From Pseudocitrobacter faecalis (GTDB taxonomy: Bacteria > Pseudomonadota > Gammaproteobacteria > Enterobacterales > Enterobacteriaceae), in NCBI GenBank assembly GCA_003315335.1, contig QNRL01000003.1, positions 62,001-126,000 on the forward strand: a DNA stretch of 64,000 bases, given 5' to 3'. Position numbers and translations under genes: made by a program. Numbering within the stretch: the first letter of the stretch is position 1; each line of letters opens with the position of its first letter. The notes beneath the pieces are model-generated. The model saw only the letters and a list, made by a program, of their open reading frames with translations, had not been told where the DNA came from and searched no databases. Positions 37,406 to 47,106 of the stretch are shown one piece after another.

Positions 37406-39925
37406 TTATAAGCAAAGGCCGGTGACAGTTTTCACCGGATTCTGCTGTGGGTTACTGGAAATATGGAAGTGCAGCGTACAGTGGTGCGAGATGTTATCGG
37501 TTTGCCATTGCGCCTCCAGCGTGCCTTCTTCTGGTACGCCGCTCAGATACACCTGTCCCTGTTCGGCAACAATACCGCTGGCTGGCGTCGCCTCGTCGTC
37601 GCTGGTTTTGCGTACCTGCGCGGTGGCACCGAAAGGCAGTGGCCCATGGTTATCGTTGAGAGTAAACAGAACGCGGTTACCGAGATGCGTTTGATAATTC
37701 GCCATTACTACCGCACCGCCGCCGGGGATCACCGTCTGACCCTGAAGTTCAACGTCGGTGTCATCTTTTAACGACTCGGTGTCGAGGGTAATGTAGTTTT
37801 TGCGATACGCCGTTAAAGTTGGCACCACCGCGTAGCCGCGCCAGTCCGTATGCACGTTCGTCCCATTCTGGATAGCCACGTCCGAGGCTCCTGGCGCGCG
37901 AACAATCGCAAAGCTATCGCCCGTACTCTGCCCAAACGTAATCCCGTGGGGATGGGCGACAATCGAGCCCGATGCGCCCCAGGTCAACTGGTTACTCTGC
38001 TTATCGTGGCGATAACCAAGCTGAGTGCTGCCGTAACCTCCGCGATAATCAAGCGCAACGCTGCTGTTCGCGCCCTGGCCGTTATTGCCGTAACCCTGCT
38101 GGACGGTGTAGTAGAGATTTTGATTTTCCGGCACCGAGCCGTACAACGAAACCTGCTGCGAGGTATAACCGTTGTTATCTGACGTGGTGTTATAACTCAC
38201 CGAGCTGTTTGGTAACCACTGGTCGAGCGGGATCGTGACGTTGAAAGACAATGAACGATCCGATTTATTCTCTGCGGAAGATTTGGTGTAGTAGTAGCCC
38301 ACGCCCCACGAAACGCCCTGCCAGGTGTTATAAAACCCCAAATGCACGGTTTCATCGTGACGCCCGGTGCGCCAGTATCGCTGCGAATAGGCAGATGCCG
38401 TCAGGCTGGTGCTGCCGCCAAGGGGCTGCGAAATTGAGATCTCTTCGCGACTACGCTTGTTATCCACCAGGCCATTTTCACTCTCCAGCGCGTTGGCTTC
38501 GCTGAAGTCATAAAACCCGCTGGATGAGTAGCGATAGCTGGCAAGGTTAAAGGTTGTACCGGTCAAATTCACATCTTTTTGGTACTGCACGCGGACGGAG
38601 TGACCGGAATAACGTTTACCGGAAGGCGTGCGCGTATTTGCCCAGGTCACATCCGCGCCCAACGAGCCGAAATCGCCAAAACCGTGCCCCACGCCGCCCG
38701 CCCAGGCTTGATAAGCTTGCGCCAACTGGCTGCCGGCGTAAAGAGTCAAACTCGCCGGTAGCCCGTAAAACAACGTCGACTGAATAAACTGCGGGGAACG
38801 ATTCCCGTCGAGACCTGAATGGTAATGGCCTGCGCTGACGCTGTACTTCAGTCGCCCCTCGCGCAGCATAAAGGGAATGGCGGAATAAGGTTGAGTAAAC
38901 GTGCGCTCGGAACCATCACTCTCTTTTACCGTGACCTCAAGATCGCCACTTTGCGCGGTAGGATAGAGATCTTTCAGAGCAAACGCCCCTGGTGCAACAT
39001 AGGTCTCATAAATCACATAGCCATGCTGCGAAACGGTCACTTTAGCGTTGCTGTGAGCCATCCCGCGGATCACCGGCGCAAAGCCGCGCATGCTGTCCGG
39101 GAGCATCTCGTCATCCGAGGAGAGCTGCGCCCCGCGAAACTGCACGCTATCGAAAATATCGCCCGAGGTATAGGTATCCCCCACACGCAGCAGGCTTCTC
39201 AAAGACTTCACATCACGCTGCAAATAGGTGCTTTGTGAGCGCCAGTGGCTTTTTTTATCGTATTGCATCGACGAAACGTTGCGCAGCCGCCACGCGCCCA
39301 TGTTCATGCCGCTGCGTAAACTTAAATAGTTGGAGTTGTGTTCGCCGTCGCGATAACGCGATTGTGCCCCGGTCAGGTTGTAATTCACAAAGGCTGTGGG
39401 TACGCCGTCATCCCAACGAGCCGGGTCAACGTAGCCGCGGCTTTGCAGGTTCATTGCCGCCTGCGGAATACTGAGATTCAGCCGCTGCTCGCTAAAATCG
39501 AACGCACTGCTGGCATCAGGAATATAACGACTGATTTGGGTAAAGGTTTCGCCGTCATGCAGTTGATTAAAAGCAGAAAAGGCGCTGACATTGACCCCGA
39601 ATTCCGCCAATTGCGCTGCTGTCAGCTGCGGTTGCAGGGTGCCATTGCCCTCAACAAAGGTCACATTCCCCTGCCCGACCTGCTGGTTGTTCACCCAGAT
39701 AGCTACCGGGTACGTACCGGGCTGCTGGCCGCCATTTTTTTCGAAATAGTGGAGATCGGCGGTTTTCTGCTGAGGATCCGTCACCTCCAGCGCAGCCGGG
39801 TCGAAATAGTCATCGGCCAGCGCCAGACGGTAATGGCACAGCAGAAACAGTGCGGTTGGCACCGTCGCCAGCAGCAGTAACGGGCCGGTCGGCTTATACA
39901 GAGGGCTGCGGGGGAACTGGCACAT
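37406..39925 (-). CDS. Outer-membrane fimbrial usher (PapC/FimD family)
   Basis: 839 aa. After an export sequence comes the N-terminal chaperone-binding domain (DYFDPAALEVTD), the 24-strand pore with plug domain (SDDEMLPDSMRGFAPVIRGMA; YVAPGAFALKDLYPTAQSGDL are family hallmarks) and C-terminal domains with a cysteine pair. It threads pilin subunits across the outer membrane. The start ATG overlaps the chaperone stop (TAATG), giving coupled translation. Confidence 0.95.
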   Translation of the reverse strand: MCQFPRSPLYKPTGPLLLLATVPTALFLLCHYRLALADDYFDPAALEVTDPQQKTADLHYFEKNGGQQPGTYPVAIWVNNQQVGQGNVTFVEGNGTLQPQLTAAQLAEFGVNVSAFSAFNQLHDGETFTQISRYIPDASSAFDFSEQRLNLSIPQAAMNLQSRGYVDPARWDDGVPTAFVNYNLTGAQSRYRDGEHNSNYLSLRSGMNMGAWRLRNVSSMQYDKKSHWRSQSTYLQRDVKSLRSLLRVGDTYTSGDIFDSVQFRGAQLSSDDEMLPDSMRGFAPVIRGMAHSNAKVTVSQHGYVIYETYVAPGAFALKDLYPTAQSGDLEVTVKESDGSERTFTQPYSAIPFMLREGRLKYSVSAGHYHSGLDGNRSPQFIQSTLFYGLPASLTLYAGSQLAQAYQAWAGGVGHGFGDFGSLGADVTWANTRTPSGKRYSGHSVRVQYQKDVNLTGTTFNLASYRYSSSGFYDFSEANALESENGLVDNKRSREEISISQPLGGSTSLTASAYSQRYWRTGRHDETVHLGFYNTWQGVSWGVGYYYTKSSAENKSDRSLSFNVTIPLDQWLPNSSVSYNTTSDNNGYTSQQVSLYGSVPENQNLYYTVQQGYGNNGQGANSSVALDYRGGYGSTQLGYRHDKQSNQLTWGASGSIVAHPHGITFGQSTGDSFAIVRAPGASDVAIQNGTNVHTDWRGYAVVPTLTAYRKNYITLDTESLKDDTDVELQGQTVIPGGGAVVMANYQTHLGNRVLFTLNDNHGPLPFGATAQVRKTSDDEATPASGIVAEQGQVYLSGVPEEGTLEAQWQTDNISHHCTLHFHISSNPQQNPVKTVTGLCL

Positions 39926-40587
39926 TACTGCTGCGCAACGTCAGTAATGCCGCCGAAATCATTAATCGCACGCCATTTCACCGTCCCTGAACCGCTAATC
40001 GGCCACGTTAAAGACGACATGGGCGCAACCATTCCCGGCTCATCGACCTCTTTTCCCGCAACAGAAACGGAAAATAACGACACATAATAGGGGGTCGGGT
40101 TATTTACCACTAAATGATTACCCGCTGTGTGAAATTGCAACTGCTGCCATGCTTTACTCGGATCGCCCGCTAAATCGGCAGGGCGATAAAAAATCTTGAA
40201 TTTAGATTTAATATTTACCTGTAACTTATTCACATCCCCTTTCTGGGACGGCGAAATCGTTTTCACGTTCAACCAGAATACGGACTCCCGGTCATGCGGC
40301 AATTCCATCCCGGTAAAGCTAATACGCAGCATATTTCTTTTTTCAGGATCGAGACGGAACAGCGGTGGCGTCACAATAAAGGGCACCGGGCGTTTATCAT
40401 TTTCGTTAAAATTCTCAGCCCAGGATTGCACCAAATATGGCGTGTGGGTATCGGCATTCGTGACTGAAATAGAGGCTTCTCGCTTCCCTTCCTCATAGAT
40501 TACGCGGGTTCCCCCCACGATGACGCCCGCCTTAGCAGCAGTAACCAATAAAAATGAAAGAGCAACGCCAGCGATAATACGTTTCAT
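39925..40587 (-). CDS. Periplasmic fimbrial chaperone (PapD family)
   Basis: 220 aa from the ATG at 40587. Signal peptide MKRIIAGVALSFLLVTAAKA, then the PapD-like fold: GVIVGGTRVIYEEGKREASI, FIVTPPLFRLDPEKRNMLRI (conserved Arg and Lys site region), ESVFWLNVKTISP, NLQ-type strand KLQVNIKSKFKIFYRP. It folds pilins by donor-strand complementation. Coupled to the usher gene. Confidence 0.95.
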   Translation of the reverse strand: MKRIIAGVALSFLLVTAAKAGVIVGGTRVIYEEGKREASISVTNADTHTPYLVQSWAENFNENDKRPVPFIVTPPLFRLDPEKRNMLRISFTGMELPHDRESVFWLNVKTISPSQKGDVNKLQVNIKSKFKIFYRPADLAGDPSKAWQQLQFHTAGNHLVVNNPTPYYVSLFSVSVAGKEVDEPGMVAPMSSLTWPISGSGTVKWRAINDFGGITDVAQQ

Positions 40588-40659
40588 AAATAGCATTCAT
40601 TTGTCAGGGGAAACGAGAACTGAGGAATGAGCAGGAGAAACCCCCTGCTCAGATTCGAC

Positions 40660-41244
40660 TTAGTTGTAAACCATTTCGAAGTTGGTTACGCCGTCAGCGT
40701 TACCTGCCGTAACTTTATCGGCGGTGGCGCGATAATCAGCGTAGAACAACAGATCGGCGGTACCGGCCTCGCCATTGCTACCGGCATCAATCGGATACGC
40801 TTTGGAGATCGTCCCCAGCCTAACCTGCGTGGTTTCATCCGCTTCAATCAGCTTAATACCGACGCCTTTCGCATCACCATTGATCGCCAGTAGATCGCTC
40901 TCATTGGCATCATGCGTGCCATCGAACAGTACAGAAACTTTGCTCACTGAAGACGGGCAATCTTTCACATTAATATGGAAAGGCGTTTTGGTGGTTTCCG
41001 TACCGGTTGCTTTAAAGTAGCTGCTTGCCCACTTACCCAGATCAACCACCTGATTGGTACTGTTGGCATCGATATCACACGCGGCGTCAGTAATTTCCCC
41101 GGTAAATTTCACCTGCCCACCTGCGCCCTGAGCACCATCAGCCGCGGGCACGGTAGTGGTCATGTCGTTGGCAATAGCGGAAAGCGTGGTACCTGATGCC
41201 AGAGCCGCGATAACAACGGCCATAATACGGAACTGCGATTTCAT
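40660..41244 (-). CDS. Major fimbrial subunit (type 1-like pilin)
   Basis: 194 aa from the ATG at 41244, behind AGAGAG. Signal peptide ends at IAND; the mature pilin has VKFTGEITDAACDID...NVKDCPSS with the conserved disulfide and ends VTNFEMVYN, the penultimate-Tyr motif read by the chaperone. First gene of the operon and probably the most abundant product. There is a 70-nt gap to the chaperone gene. Confidence 0.93.
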   Translation of the reverse strand: MKSQFRIMAVVIAALASGTTLSAIANDMTTTVPAADGAQGAGGQVKFTGEITDAACDIDANSTNQVVDLGKWASSYFKATGTETTKTPFHINVKDCPSSVSKVSVLFDGTHDANESDLLAINGDAKGVGIKLIEADETTQVRLGTISKAYPIDAGSNGEAGTADLLFYADYRATADKVTAGNADGVTNFEMVYN

Positions 41245-41897
41245 TTTATTTCTCTCTTCTTTGACGGCTATCCAATGCGGTATACGCGAAGCAAAAAATG
41301 CCAGGCGATATCGCCAGTTCTTCCGTGTTGAAGTTAATCGTCGTTCCATCGGTAGGATATTTTGCACAGTCTTTATCTCAGTTTTCTCAACTGAACAATA
41401 TCGACTTTTTTTGAGCGTCAGACCCGATAAACATATTAGGTCTGCGAATAAATAATATCGACAACAGCACGATTTGCAACAACAAATTATGTAGCCTGTG
41501 CGTTGCCAAATTAAAACATTTCTAATTTAATCGTTAAAATAAAACGATGTGTTAAATTAAGGGTAATACTTGCCATTTATGGAATAACACGATATATCAT
41601 TAAAATTAACATACCGTTCAATAAGAAGTGGCAGTTAACATAAAATTGATCTTTTGCGTGAAAAATATTCATCCACAAGCTTTCAATATTTACATTAAGT
41701 AAGAATATTCCCATAAGGAATATTAACCATACCTATAATGTGGCTAAATCATGATCCTCCTAAGAGTTCAAATTCAAACCATGCTTATTTTACTATTGTT
41801 ATTAATTATTAACCCCCTATAGATGATGGCTCCTTCGCTCGTTATTTATCTGCATATACATTAAGATGGGAATACCCCTGCATAAGGAACCAGGATA
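41245..41897. promoter_or_regulatory. AT-rich fimbrial and ygaP regulatory region
   Basis: 650 bp without a gene, very AT-rich with many A/T runs, between the divergent fimbrial operon and ygaP. This is typical for H-NS-silenced fimbrial promoters. I see no invertible repeat pair or fim-type recombinase gene, so inversion control is not supported. ygaP has AGGA 6 nt before its ATG. Confidence 0.5.
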
Positions 41898-42419
41898 ATG
41901 ACAACAGAGATGATTTCCCCCCAGCAGGCGCTAATGCAGCTTCATGAAGGCGCAAAGCTGGTTGATATCCGCGATGCGGATGAATTTGCCCGCGAGCATA
42001 TTGCCCAGGCTCAACCCTTCCCATTAAGCGCCATTGAGCAGGGAGCCTCGCTGCCAGTGAACGCCGATGACGTGGTTATCTTTCATTGTCAGTCCGGAAA
42101 CCGCACTCGCAACAATCTCACCCGCCTGGTTGCCGCCGCTGCGCCGGCTAAGGTAAAGGTGCTGGAAGGCGGCATTCAGGCGTGGAAAGCGGCCGGGCTG
42201 GAAACGGTAGAAGATAAAAAGCAGCCATTACCGCTTATGCGGCAGGTGCAAATTGCGGCCGGAGGATTGATTCTCCTGGGCTGCGTTTTGGGTTACACAG
42301 TATCAGAGGCATTCTTTCTGTTGAGCGCCTTTGTCGGTGCGGGCCTCACTTTCGCGGGAATCAGCGGTTTTTGTGGTATGGCCAGGCTATTAGCCATCAT
42401 GCCGTGGAACCGTCGTTAA
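41898..42419 (+). CDS. ygaP: Rhodanese-membrane protein YgaP
   Basis: 173 aa. N-terminal rhodanese domain ([20 protein letters not shown]) with active-site Cys in [14 protein letters not shown]-terminal two hydrophobic helices ([40 protein letters not shown]). YgaP is an inner-membrane sulfurtransferase. In E. coli it is preceded by the repressor gene ygaV; that gene is missing here. Confidence 0.9.
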   Translation: MTTEMISPQQALMQLHEGAKLVDIRDADEFAREHIAQAQPFPLSAIEQGASLPVNADDVVIFHCQSGNRTRNNLTRLVAAAAPAKVKVLEGGIQAWKAAGLETVEDKKQPLPLMRQVQIAAGGLILLGCVLGYTVSEAFFLLSAFVGAGLTFAGISGFCGMARLLAIMPWNRR

Positions 42420-42501
42420 GGAAGTCCCGACTCCGCATTTACTATTTCGTTACATCAGCATAATCTTAGGTAACGTCAACAAGTAGAGCAGGAGTATCGC
42501 G

Positions 42502-42681
42502 ATGTATTCACCAGGTGATTTTGTACAACCGAAAATGGGTGGGCCAAAACTCAAAGTTCTGGAAGCGCACAACGATCATATTGTAGCGGTACAGGCAAGT
42601 AATGAGCAGGGAGAGAAATATACCCTGAAGCTGGAAGACGTTACGCCCTATACAGAAGAAGGTGATTTTGGCGTGTGCTAA
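42502..42681 (+). CDS. Small DUF2158-like protein (59 aa)
   Basis: ATG at 42502 with GGAG 8 nt before. Sequence MYSPGDFVQPKMGGPKLKVL with the GGPxxxV turn seen in DUF2158 (YodC-like) proteins, then ALQAS-type strands and KLEDVTPYTEEGDF. Probably a small beta-barrel (SH3-like) protein; function unknown. It lies between ygaP and stpA, where E. coli K-12 has no annotated gene that I recall. Confidence 0.75.
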   Translation: MYSPGDFVQPKMGGPKLKVLEAHNDHIVAVQASNEQGEKYTLKLEDVTPYTEEGDFGVC

Positions 42682-42724
42682 AAAATTGTGCGGTGAGACT
42701 CTTCTCACCGCTTTGTTCATTCAC

Positions 42725-43126
42725 TTAGATTAGAAAATCATCCAGTGATTTACCGTTAGCCAGCGCCTGCGCGATAGGTTTCGGCGTACGCCCCTGGCCA
42801 GTCCAGGTTTTTACTTCACCATTAAAATCCGTAAAGCGATATTTCGCCGGACGCGATGCTCGTTTTTTCGGTGCGGCGGCAATCGCCGCTTTCATATCTG
42901 CCAGTTCTTCCGGCGAAATACCATCGGCCTGCATTAACTCCAGCCAGGTATTAATTTTTTCTTGCTGTTCAGCGCGTTGCTGCATCGCTAACTGCTCTTC
43001 ATTTCTCTTTTCTTCAGTGACGGTCCTGAATTTTTCCAGCATTTCTTCAAGAACGTCAATGGAGAAATCTCGCGCCATTGCACGCAAAGAACGGATGTTA
43101 TTCAATTTTTGTAACATAACAGACAT
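42725..43126 (-). CDS. stpA: H-NS paralog StpA
   Basis: 133 aa from the ATG at 43126 (MSVMLQKLNNIRSLRAMARD). N-terminal dimerisation coiled-coil (VLEEMLEKFRTVTEEKRNEE), linker, and C-terminal DNA-binding domain YRFTDFNGEVKTWTGQGRTP with the AT-hook-like QGR core. StpA silences AT-rich DNA with H-NS and has RNA-chaperone activity. The order ygaP - stpA - alaE is conserved in enterobacteria. Confidence 0.95.
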   Translation of the reverse strand: MSVMLQKLNNIRSLRAMARDFSIDVLEEMLEKFRTVTEEKRNEEQLAMQQRAEQQEKINTWLELMQADGISPEELADMKAAIAAAPKKRASRPAKYRFTDFNGEVKTWTGQGRTPKPIAQALANGKSLDDFLI

Positions 43127-43763
43127 AGGGCTAAAAAATTCCTTATTCAAAACAAAATACATTACGACAGTAGCTAATTATATTGTATTTAAGAATATAT
43201 TGCTACCGCCCGAATATTAATGAATATATCTTCATTGAGCTCTATCATTATATTTAAATAGAGCAATCAGATTATAAATTAATATCCCCCGAAGCAATGC
43301 GTATTAGCCGTGATGCATAACGTTTTGTTAACAAAACAGCAATATGAATAATCACCCACTATCAGTGCATAATCAAAACATCACATCATCAGAACTAACT
43401 GCTACGAAATCTGGATTAATGGCATAAAAAACACCAAAATCGACCAGGTTCACACTTTTACACCTAATCTCTGGCTTAGCGGCTCCAACAGTGCCTAACC
43501 GTTTCACGCTATACAGTGAGAGCAAAAACATAACCAATTGATTTAAAATAAAAAACAACAACTAATATTTAAAAAATAATGCCAATGGGTAAAATCGCTT
43601 ACCGGCAGAGTATTTTATTGACAAAAAGGCTTTAAATAAAAATATTTCACTAGTTGTTAGTTTTAACACAGATAGATAATCTATACACATCAACAAAGGC
43701 AACCCAAAACGCCTTTAACCCCCTAATAATAACGGTTTTCGTAACTTTTCGAGGAGCATACCG
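43127..43763. promoter_or_regulatory. AT-rich region between divergent stpA and alaE
   Basis: About 640 bp of strongly AT-rich sequence with no gene; several short reading frames are random. It must contain the stpA and alaE promoters. The composition suits autoregulation by H-NS/StpA. alaE has GAGGAG just upstream of its start. Confidence 0.5.
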
Positions 43764-44213
43764 ATGTTCTCTGCGCAGTCACGCCTGCGTCACGCAGCAG
43801 CAGACACTTTCGCCATGGTTGTCTACTGTTCCGTCGTGAACATGATGATTGAAATTTTTCTCTCCGGAATGACCTTTGAGCAGTCGCTTTCTTCTCGTCT
43901 GTTAGCGGTGCCGGTTAACATTATTATTGCATGGCCTTATGGTGTTTACCGCGATGCAATTATGCGTCAGGCGCGCCGTATCAGCCCGGCAGGCTGGATG
44001 AAAAACCTTGCCGATACGCTGGCGTATGTCACGTTCCAGTCGCCGGTCTATGTGATTATTCTGCTGACAATCGGCGCAGACTGGCATCAGATTGCCGCCG
44101 CCGTAAGTTCGAATATCGTGGTTTCAATGGTGATGGGGGCGGTGTACGGCTATTTCCTCGATTTCTGCCGCCGTCTTTTCCGTGTCAGCCAGTACAGTCA
44201 GGCAAAGGCATAA
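43764..44213 (+). CDS. alaE: L-alanine exporter AlaE
   Basis: 149 aa, four membrane segments, nearly identical in pattern to E. coli AlaE ([40 protein letters not shown]). It exports L-alanine and is induced by alanine through Lrp in E. coli. Start has a strong GAGGAG site. Full length. Confidence 0.96.
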   Translation: MFSAQSRLRHAAADTFAMVVYCSVVNMMIEIFLSGMTFEQSLSSRLLAVPVNIIIAWPYGVYRDAIMRQARRISPAGWMKNLADTLAYVTFQSPVYVIILLTIGADWHQIAAAVSSNIVVSMVMGAVYGYFLDFCRRLFRVSQYSQAKA

Positions 44214-44245
44214 TGCACAGCGACTGGCGAATGCCAGTCGCTCGA

Positions 44246-44590
44246 TTAATGAAACTCGCCAAATAAACCGTTCAGGTACCGCTCCAGCGCGATACGCGAG
44301 CTGAAGCCATGTGGAATTCCGTAATGCTGCTGTTCATCTCCACCTAAATAGAGAGGAAATTGATGGTAGTGATCGCAGGTTTTGATTTCAGAAGCCGGTT
44401 CTGCTAACGAATTACTACGCTCTTTTAACGCCGGATGGATAATCAACGCCGTGCGTCCCATCCGCGCTTCACGATTCACATAAACATAATTCTCGCCACG
44501 GCGATAGCCGTAGGCTTTTTGGGTTACCACATCCACAGTGAAGCCCACTTTTTCAAGAACGCGCGCCACCTCATCAGGTCGTAAATACAT
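44246..44590 (-). CDS. ygaC: YgaC (DUF2002)
   Basis: 114 aa protein with the almost invariant opening [20 protein letters not shown] and the [19 protein letters not shown] end of YgaC. Function unknown; in E. coli expression is Fur-controlled. Convergent with alaE, 32 nt apart. Confidence 0.95.
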   Translation of the reverse strand: MYLRPDEVARVLEKVGFTVDVVTQKAYGYRRGENYVYVNREARMGRTALIIHPALKERSNSLAEPASEIKTCDHYHQFPLYLGGDEQQHYGIPHGFSSRIALERYLNGLFGEFH

Positions 44591-44753
44591 TATTTTTTCC
44601 TCGTCATCTTTTACTGCATCGCCACCTTACAGTAATCAGCATTAACCTCGCTTTCAGAAAAATCCACAAACGCATCGATTCACTGTGATTCGCCCCAAAG
44701 AAGAGTTTTTTTGCCTACACTTAATTCCGTCCCCACTTAAAAAGGAGAAGCAC

Positions 44754-45080
44754 ATGCCTAATCGATTTGGCCGCAATGACGTAGTTGATGAGACGCAGGA
44801 TATTCAGGATCAAGTCAATCAGTTAGCCGATAGTCTTGAGGATGTACTGAAAAGCTGGGGTAGCGATGCAAAAGGTGAAGCTGACGCCGCACGTCGTAAA
44901 GCACAGGCACTGTTGAAAGAGTCACGTGCCAGACTGCATGGCCGCAGCCGTTCACAGCAGGCCGCCTGCGATTATCTGAACTGCGCCAGCACCTACGTAC
45001 GCGAAAAGCCCTGGCAGAGTTTAGGCGCGGTTGCTGCGGTTGGGATATTTGTTGGCGCATTATTAAGTTTGCGTCGATAA
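44754..45080 (+). CDS. ygaM: YgaM (ElaB/YqjD/DUF883 family)
   Basis: 108 aa from the ATG at 44754 behind AGGAG. Amphipathic helical N-terminal part (VNQLADSLEDVLKSWGSDAK) and a single C-terminal membrane helix (SLGAVAAVGIFVGALLSLRR). Family members YqjD/ElaB anchor ribosomes at the inner membrane in stationary phase. Full length compared with E. coli. Confidence 0.93.
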   Translation: MPNRFGRNDVVDETQDIQDQVNQLADSLEDVLKSWGSDAKGEADAARRKAQALLKESRARLHGRSRSQQAACDYLNCASTYVREKPWQSLGAVAAVGIFVGALLSLRR

Positions 45081-45150
45081 TTGCAGTGAAACAGTGAAGA
45101 TAATAAATGCGTCGTATCAGAAAACGCTTCTGAACGGCTACGCGTCTGTA

Positions 45151-45175
45151 CCCCGGCTTTTACGCCGGGGTTTTT
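45151..45175. terminator. Terminator between convergent ygaM and mocR-type gene
   Basis: CCCCGGC-TTTTAC-GCCGGGG followed by five T on the plus strand. It serves ygaM and touches the stop of the opposing gene. Confidence 0.85.
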
Positions 45176-46523
45176 AATTTAAAGCCAGCTTTAACGCTGA
45201 AACTTGCTCGTTTGCCATCGCCTGCGACGTAATATTAGTAAAACTCATGATGAGTCCTGGTGTTCCGTCACCGTTAGTCCGCCAGTCGTTCACCGCCTGT
45301 ACGGCCAGCCCGGCATCGCGTGCCCGCCGCGCCTGTAACCTATCGTCACCAGAAATATTCACCACCAGTTGAATGCCCCCTTGCTGCGCCACCACGTCAA
45401 AACCATGCGTCTGTAACGCCTCCTCCAGCCAGCGCCGCCGCTCGGCGTAATGCACGCGCATCTTCTTCAGATGCCGCCAGAAGTGACCTTCATGGATAAA
45501 ATCACCCAACGTTTGCTGCCACAGAAGCGGTACCGGGCAGGCAATTTTTTGTACGTGGCGACGAAACTGCGCCACCAGCGGCACAGGTACCACCAGCCAG
45601 GCGGTGCGCAGCGCGGGAAACATTGCTTTACTGAACGTTCCGGCATAAATCACGCGCTGGGGCGCATCCAGGCTTTTGAGCGGTGGCAGCGGCTTTCCCT
45701 GATAGCGGAACTCACTGTCGTAATCATCTTCAATGATCCAGGCTTGTTGACGTGCAGCCCAGTCCAGAAGCTGGCGGCGACGCGGCAGCGAGAGCGCGAC
45801 ACCCAACGGACTTTGATGCGCAGGTGTCAGCAGCGCGAAACGGGCTTCAGGTGCATTAGTAAGTGCCCACTCCACATCCATCCCTTCATTGTCCACCGGT
45901 ATCGGGTACATGTTCACGCCTTCCTGCGCAATCACCGGGCGAATCAACGGAAAACCGGGGTCTTCCACCCACATTCCCTGCCCACGCCCCGCAAGCGCGC
46001 GTAAAATCAGACTCATCGACGCCGCATAGCCCGACGTAATAAAAACCTGTTCCGGCTGGCACTCAATGCTACGCGACAGTCGCAGATACTCGACAATCGC
46101 CTGGCGCAGCACCATCTCGCCACACACATCGCCCAGCGCCAGGTCAAAGCGCGTCTGCGTACGCAATCGCCGCCCCATCACCCTGGCCCATAATGCGCGT
46201 GGAAAGAGATCCAGCGCAGGCAGCCCAAGCTGAAAAGGTTGCGGATGCGGTTCTTCGCCGCCAAACCAGGTTGGCTCCGCCACCGCCGGTTTGAGCGTGA
46301 GGTGTTCACTGACAAACGTTCCGGCCTGGCCGCGCCGCTCAAGCCAACCCTGTGCCACCAGCTCGCCATACGCATTTTCTACCGTGGCGCGAGATACGCC
46401 CAGTTCCTGCGCATAAACCCGGCTGGACGGCAGCCGTCTGCCTGCCGTTAACTTACCTTCCTCAATCGCGGTTTTCAGTTGCCTGGCTATATGCCGATAG
46501 CGTAGGCCATCACTTTGCATCAT
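45174..46523 (-). CDS. MocR-type regulator (GntR HTH plus aminotransferase fold)
   Basis: 449 aa. N-terminal GntR winged helix (RYRHIARQLKTAIEEGKLTA ... LGVSRATVENAYGELVAQGW), then a fold-type I aminotransferase domain with the PLP lysine in YAGTFSKAMFPALR and the IIEDDYDSEFRY motif. MocR proteins use PLP as sensor, not for catalysis. It is divergent from an AhpD-like gene with a palindrome over its own start, so it likely controls both. Target metabolite unknown. Confidence 0.92.
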   Translation of the reverse strand: MMQSDGLRYRHIARQLKTAIEEGKLTAGRRLPSSRVYAQELGVSRATVENAYGELVAQGWLERRGQAGTFVSEHLTLKPAVAEPTWFGGEEPHPQPFQLGLPALDLFPRALWARVMGRRLRTQTRFDLALGDVCGEMVLRQAIVEYLRLSRSIECQPEQVFITSGYAASMSLILRALAGRGQGMWVEDPGFPLIRPVIAQEGVNMYPIPVDNEGMDVEWALTNAPEARFALLTPAHQSPLGVALSLPRRRQLLDWAARQQAWIIEDDYDSEFRYQGKPLPPLKSLDAPQRVIYAGTFSKAMFPALRTAWLVVPVPLVAQFRRHVQKIACPVPLLWQQTLGDFIHEGHFWRHLKKMRVHYAERRRWLEEALQTHGFDVVAQQGGIQLVVNISGDDRLQARRARDAGLAVQAVNDWRTNGDGTPGLIMSFTNITSQAMANEQVSALKLALN

Positions 46524-46567
46524 GGTCTGCTTTTTTACTCATAATATGGCTATCTGATGCAGACCAT
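46522..46567. promoter_or_regulatory. Palindromic operator of the MocR-type regulator
   Basis: ATGGTCTGC (46522-46530) and GCAGACCAT (46559-46567) form a perfect 9-bp inverted repeat spaced by 28 bp in the divergent promoter gap; the left arm overlaps the regulator start codon. Confidence 0.7.
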
Positions 46568-46610
46568 TATAGTGCTACTTTTACGTATATCGATAACGAG
46601 GAGAAACAAT

Positions 46611-47042
46611 ATGACCCTGCTGCGCCAACCCTATAACGAATTAAGCCCTGACGTGTACAAAGGCATGGTTCAGGCAAGCCTGGCTCTGGAAAAGAGTTCC
46701 CTGGATCGCGCTTTGCTGGAGCTCGTCTACCTGCGCGTTTCGCAGATTAACGGCTGCGCCTTCTGCCTTGAAATGCACAGTAAAGCCCTGCGCAAAGCGG
46801 GTGTGGATCAGAGCAAACTGGACGCGCTGGCTGGCTGGAGAGTAAGTAATCACTTCACTGAAGCGGAAGCCGCGGCACTGGCCTGGGCGGAAGATGTGAC
46901 GCACATCGCCGAATATCATGCGGAAGATAGCGTCTATCAACCCCTGCTGACGCACTTTAGCGCCGAGCAAATCAGCGACCTGACCTTCGCCATCAGCCTG
47001 ATGAACGCCTTTAACCGCCTGGCCATCGCTATGCGCATGTAA
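46611..47042 (+). CDS. AhpD-like carboxymuconolactone decarboxylase family protein
   Basis: 143 aa from the ATG at 46611 behind GAGGAG. The redox motif CAFCLEMHSKAL (CxxC...H) is the AhpD-type active site; the rest is all-helical (LLELVYLRVSQINGCAFC; EAEAAALAWAEDVTHIAEYH). Probably a small peroxidase or thiol-disulfide enzyme; substrate unknown. Divergent from, and probably controlled by, the MocR-type gene. Confidence 0.9.
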   Translation: MTLLRQPYNELSPDVYKGMVQASLALEKSSLDRALLELVYLRVSQINGCAFCLEMHSKALRKAGVDQSKLDALAGWRVSNHFTEAEAAALAWAEDVTHIAEYHAEDSVYQPLLTHFSAEQISDLTFAISLMNAFNRLAIAMRM

Positions 47043-47062
47043 TTTTTACACAAACATCCCCG

Positions 47063-47096
47063 GCCCCCAACGCGTTGCGCGCTGGGGGCTTTTTTT
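47063..47096 (+). terminator. Intrinsic terminator
   Basis: GCCCCCAACGC, loop, GCTGGGGGC then seven T, shortly after the AhpD-like gene. Confidence 0.9.
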
Positions 47097-47106
47097 GTTC
47101 AAACAT

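Noticed and set aside
37323-39880. Several long plus-strand reading frames in the fimbrial region
   Set aside because: They are antisense to a convincing usher gene and have Arg/Pro/Ser-rich shadow composition without ribosome sites.
41245-41897. Invertible fim-type promoter switch
   Set aside because: No matching inverted repeat pair and no recombinase gene are present in this interval.
43373-43561. A 62 aa minus-strand frame in the stpA-alaE gap
   Set aside because: AT-rich random frame without ribosome site or recognisable protein features.
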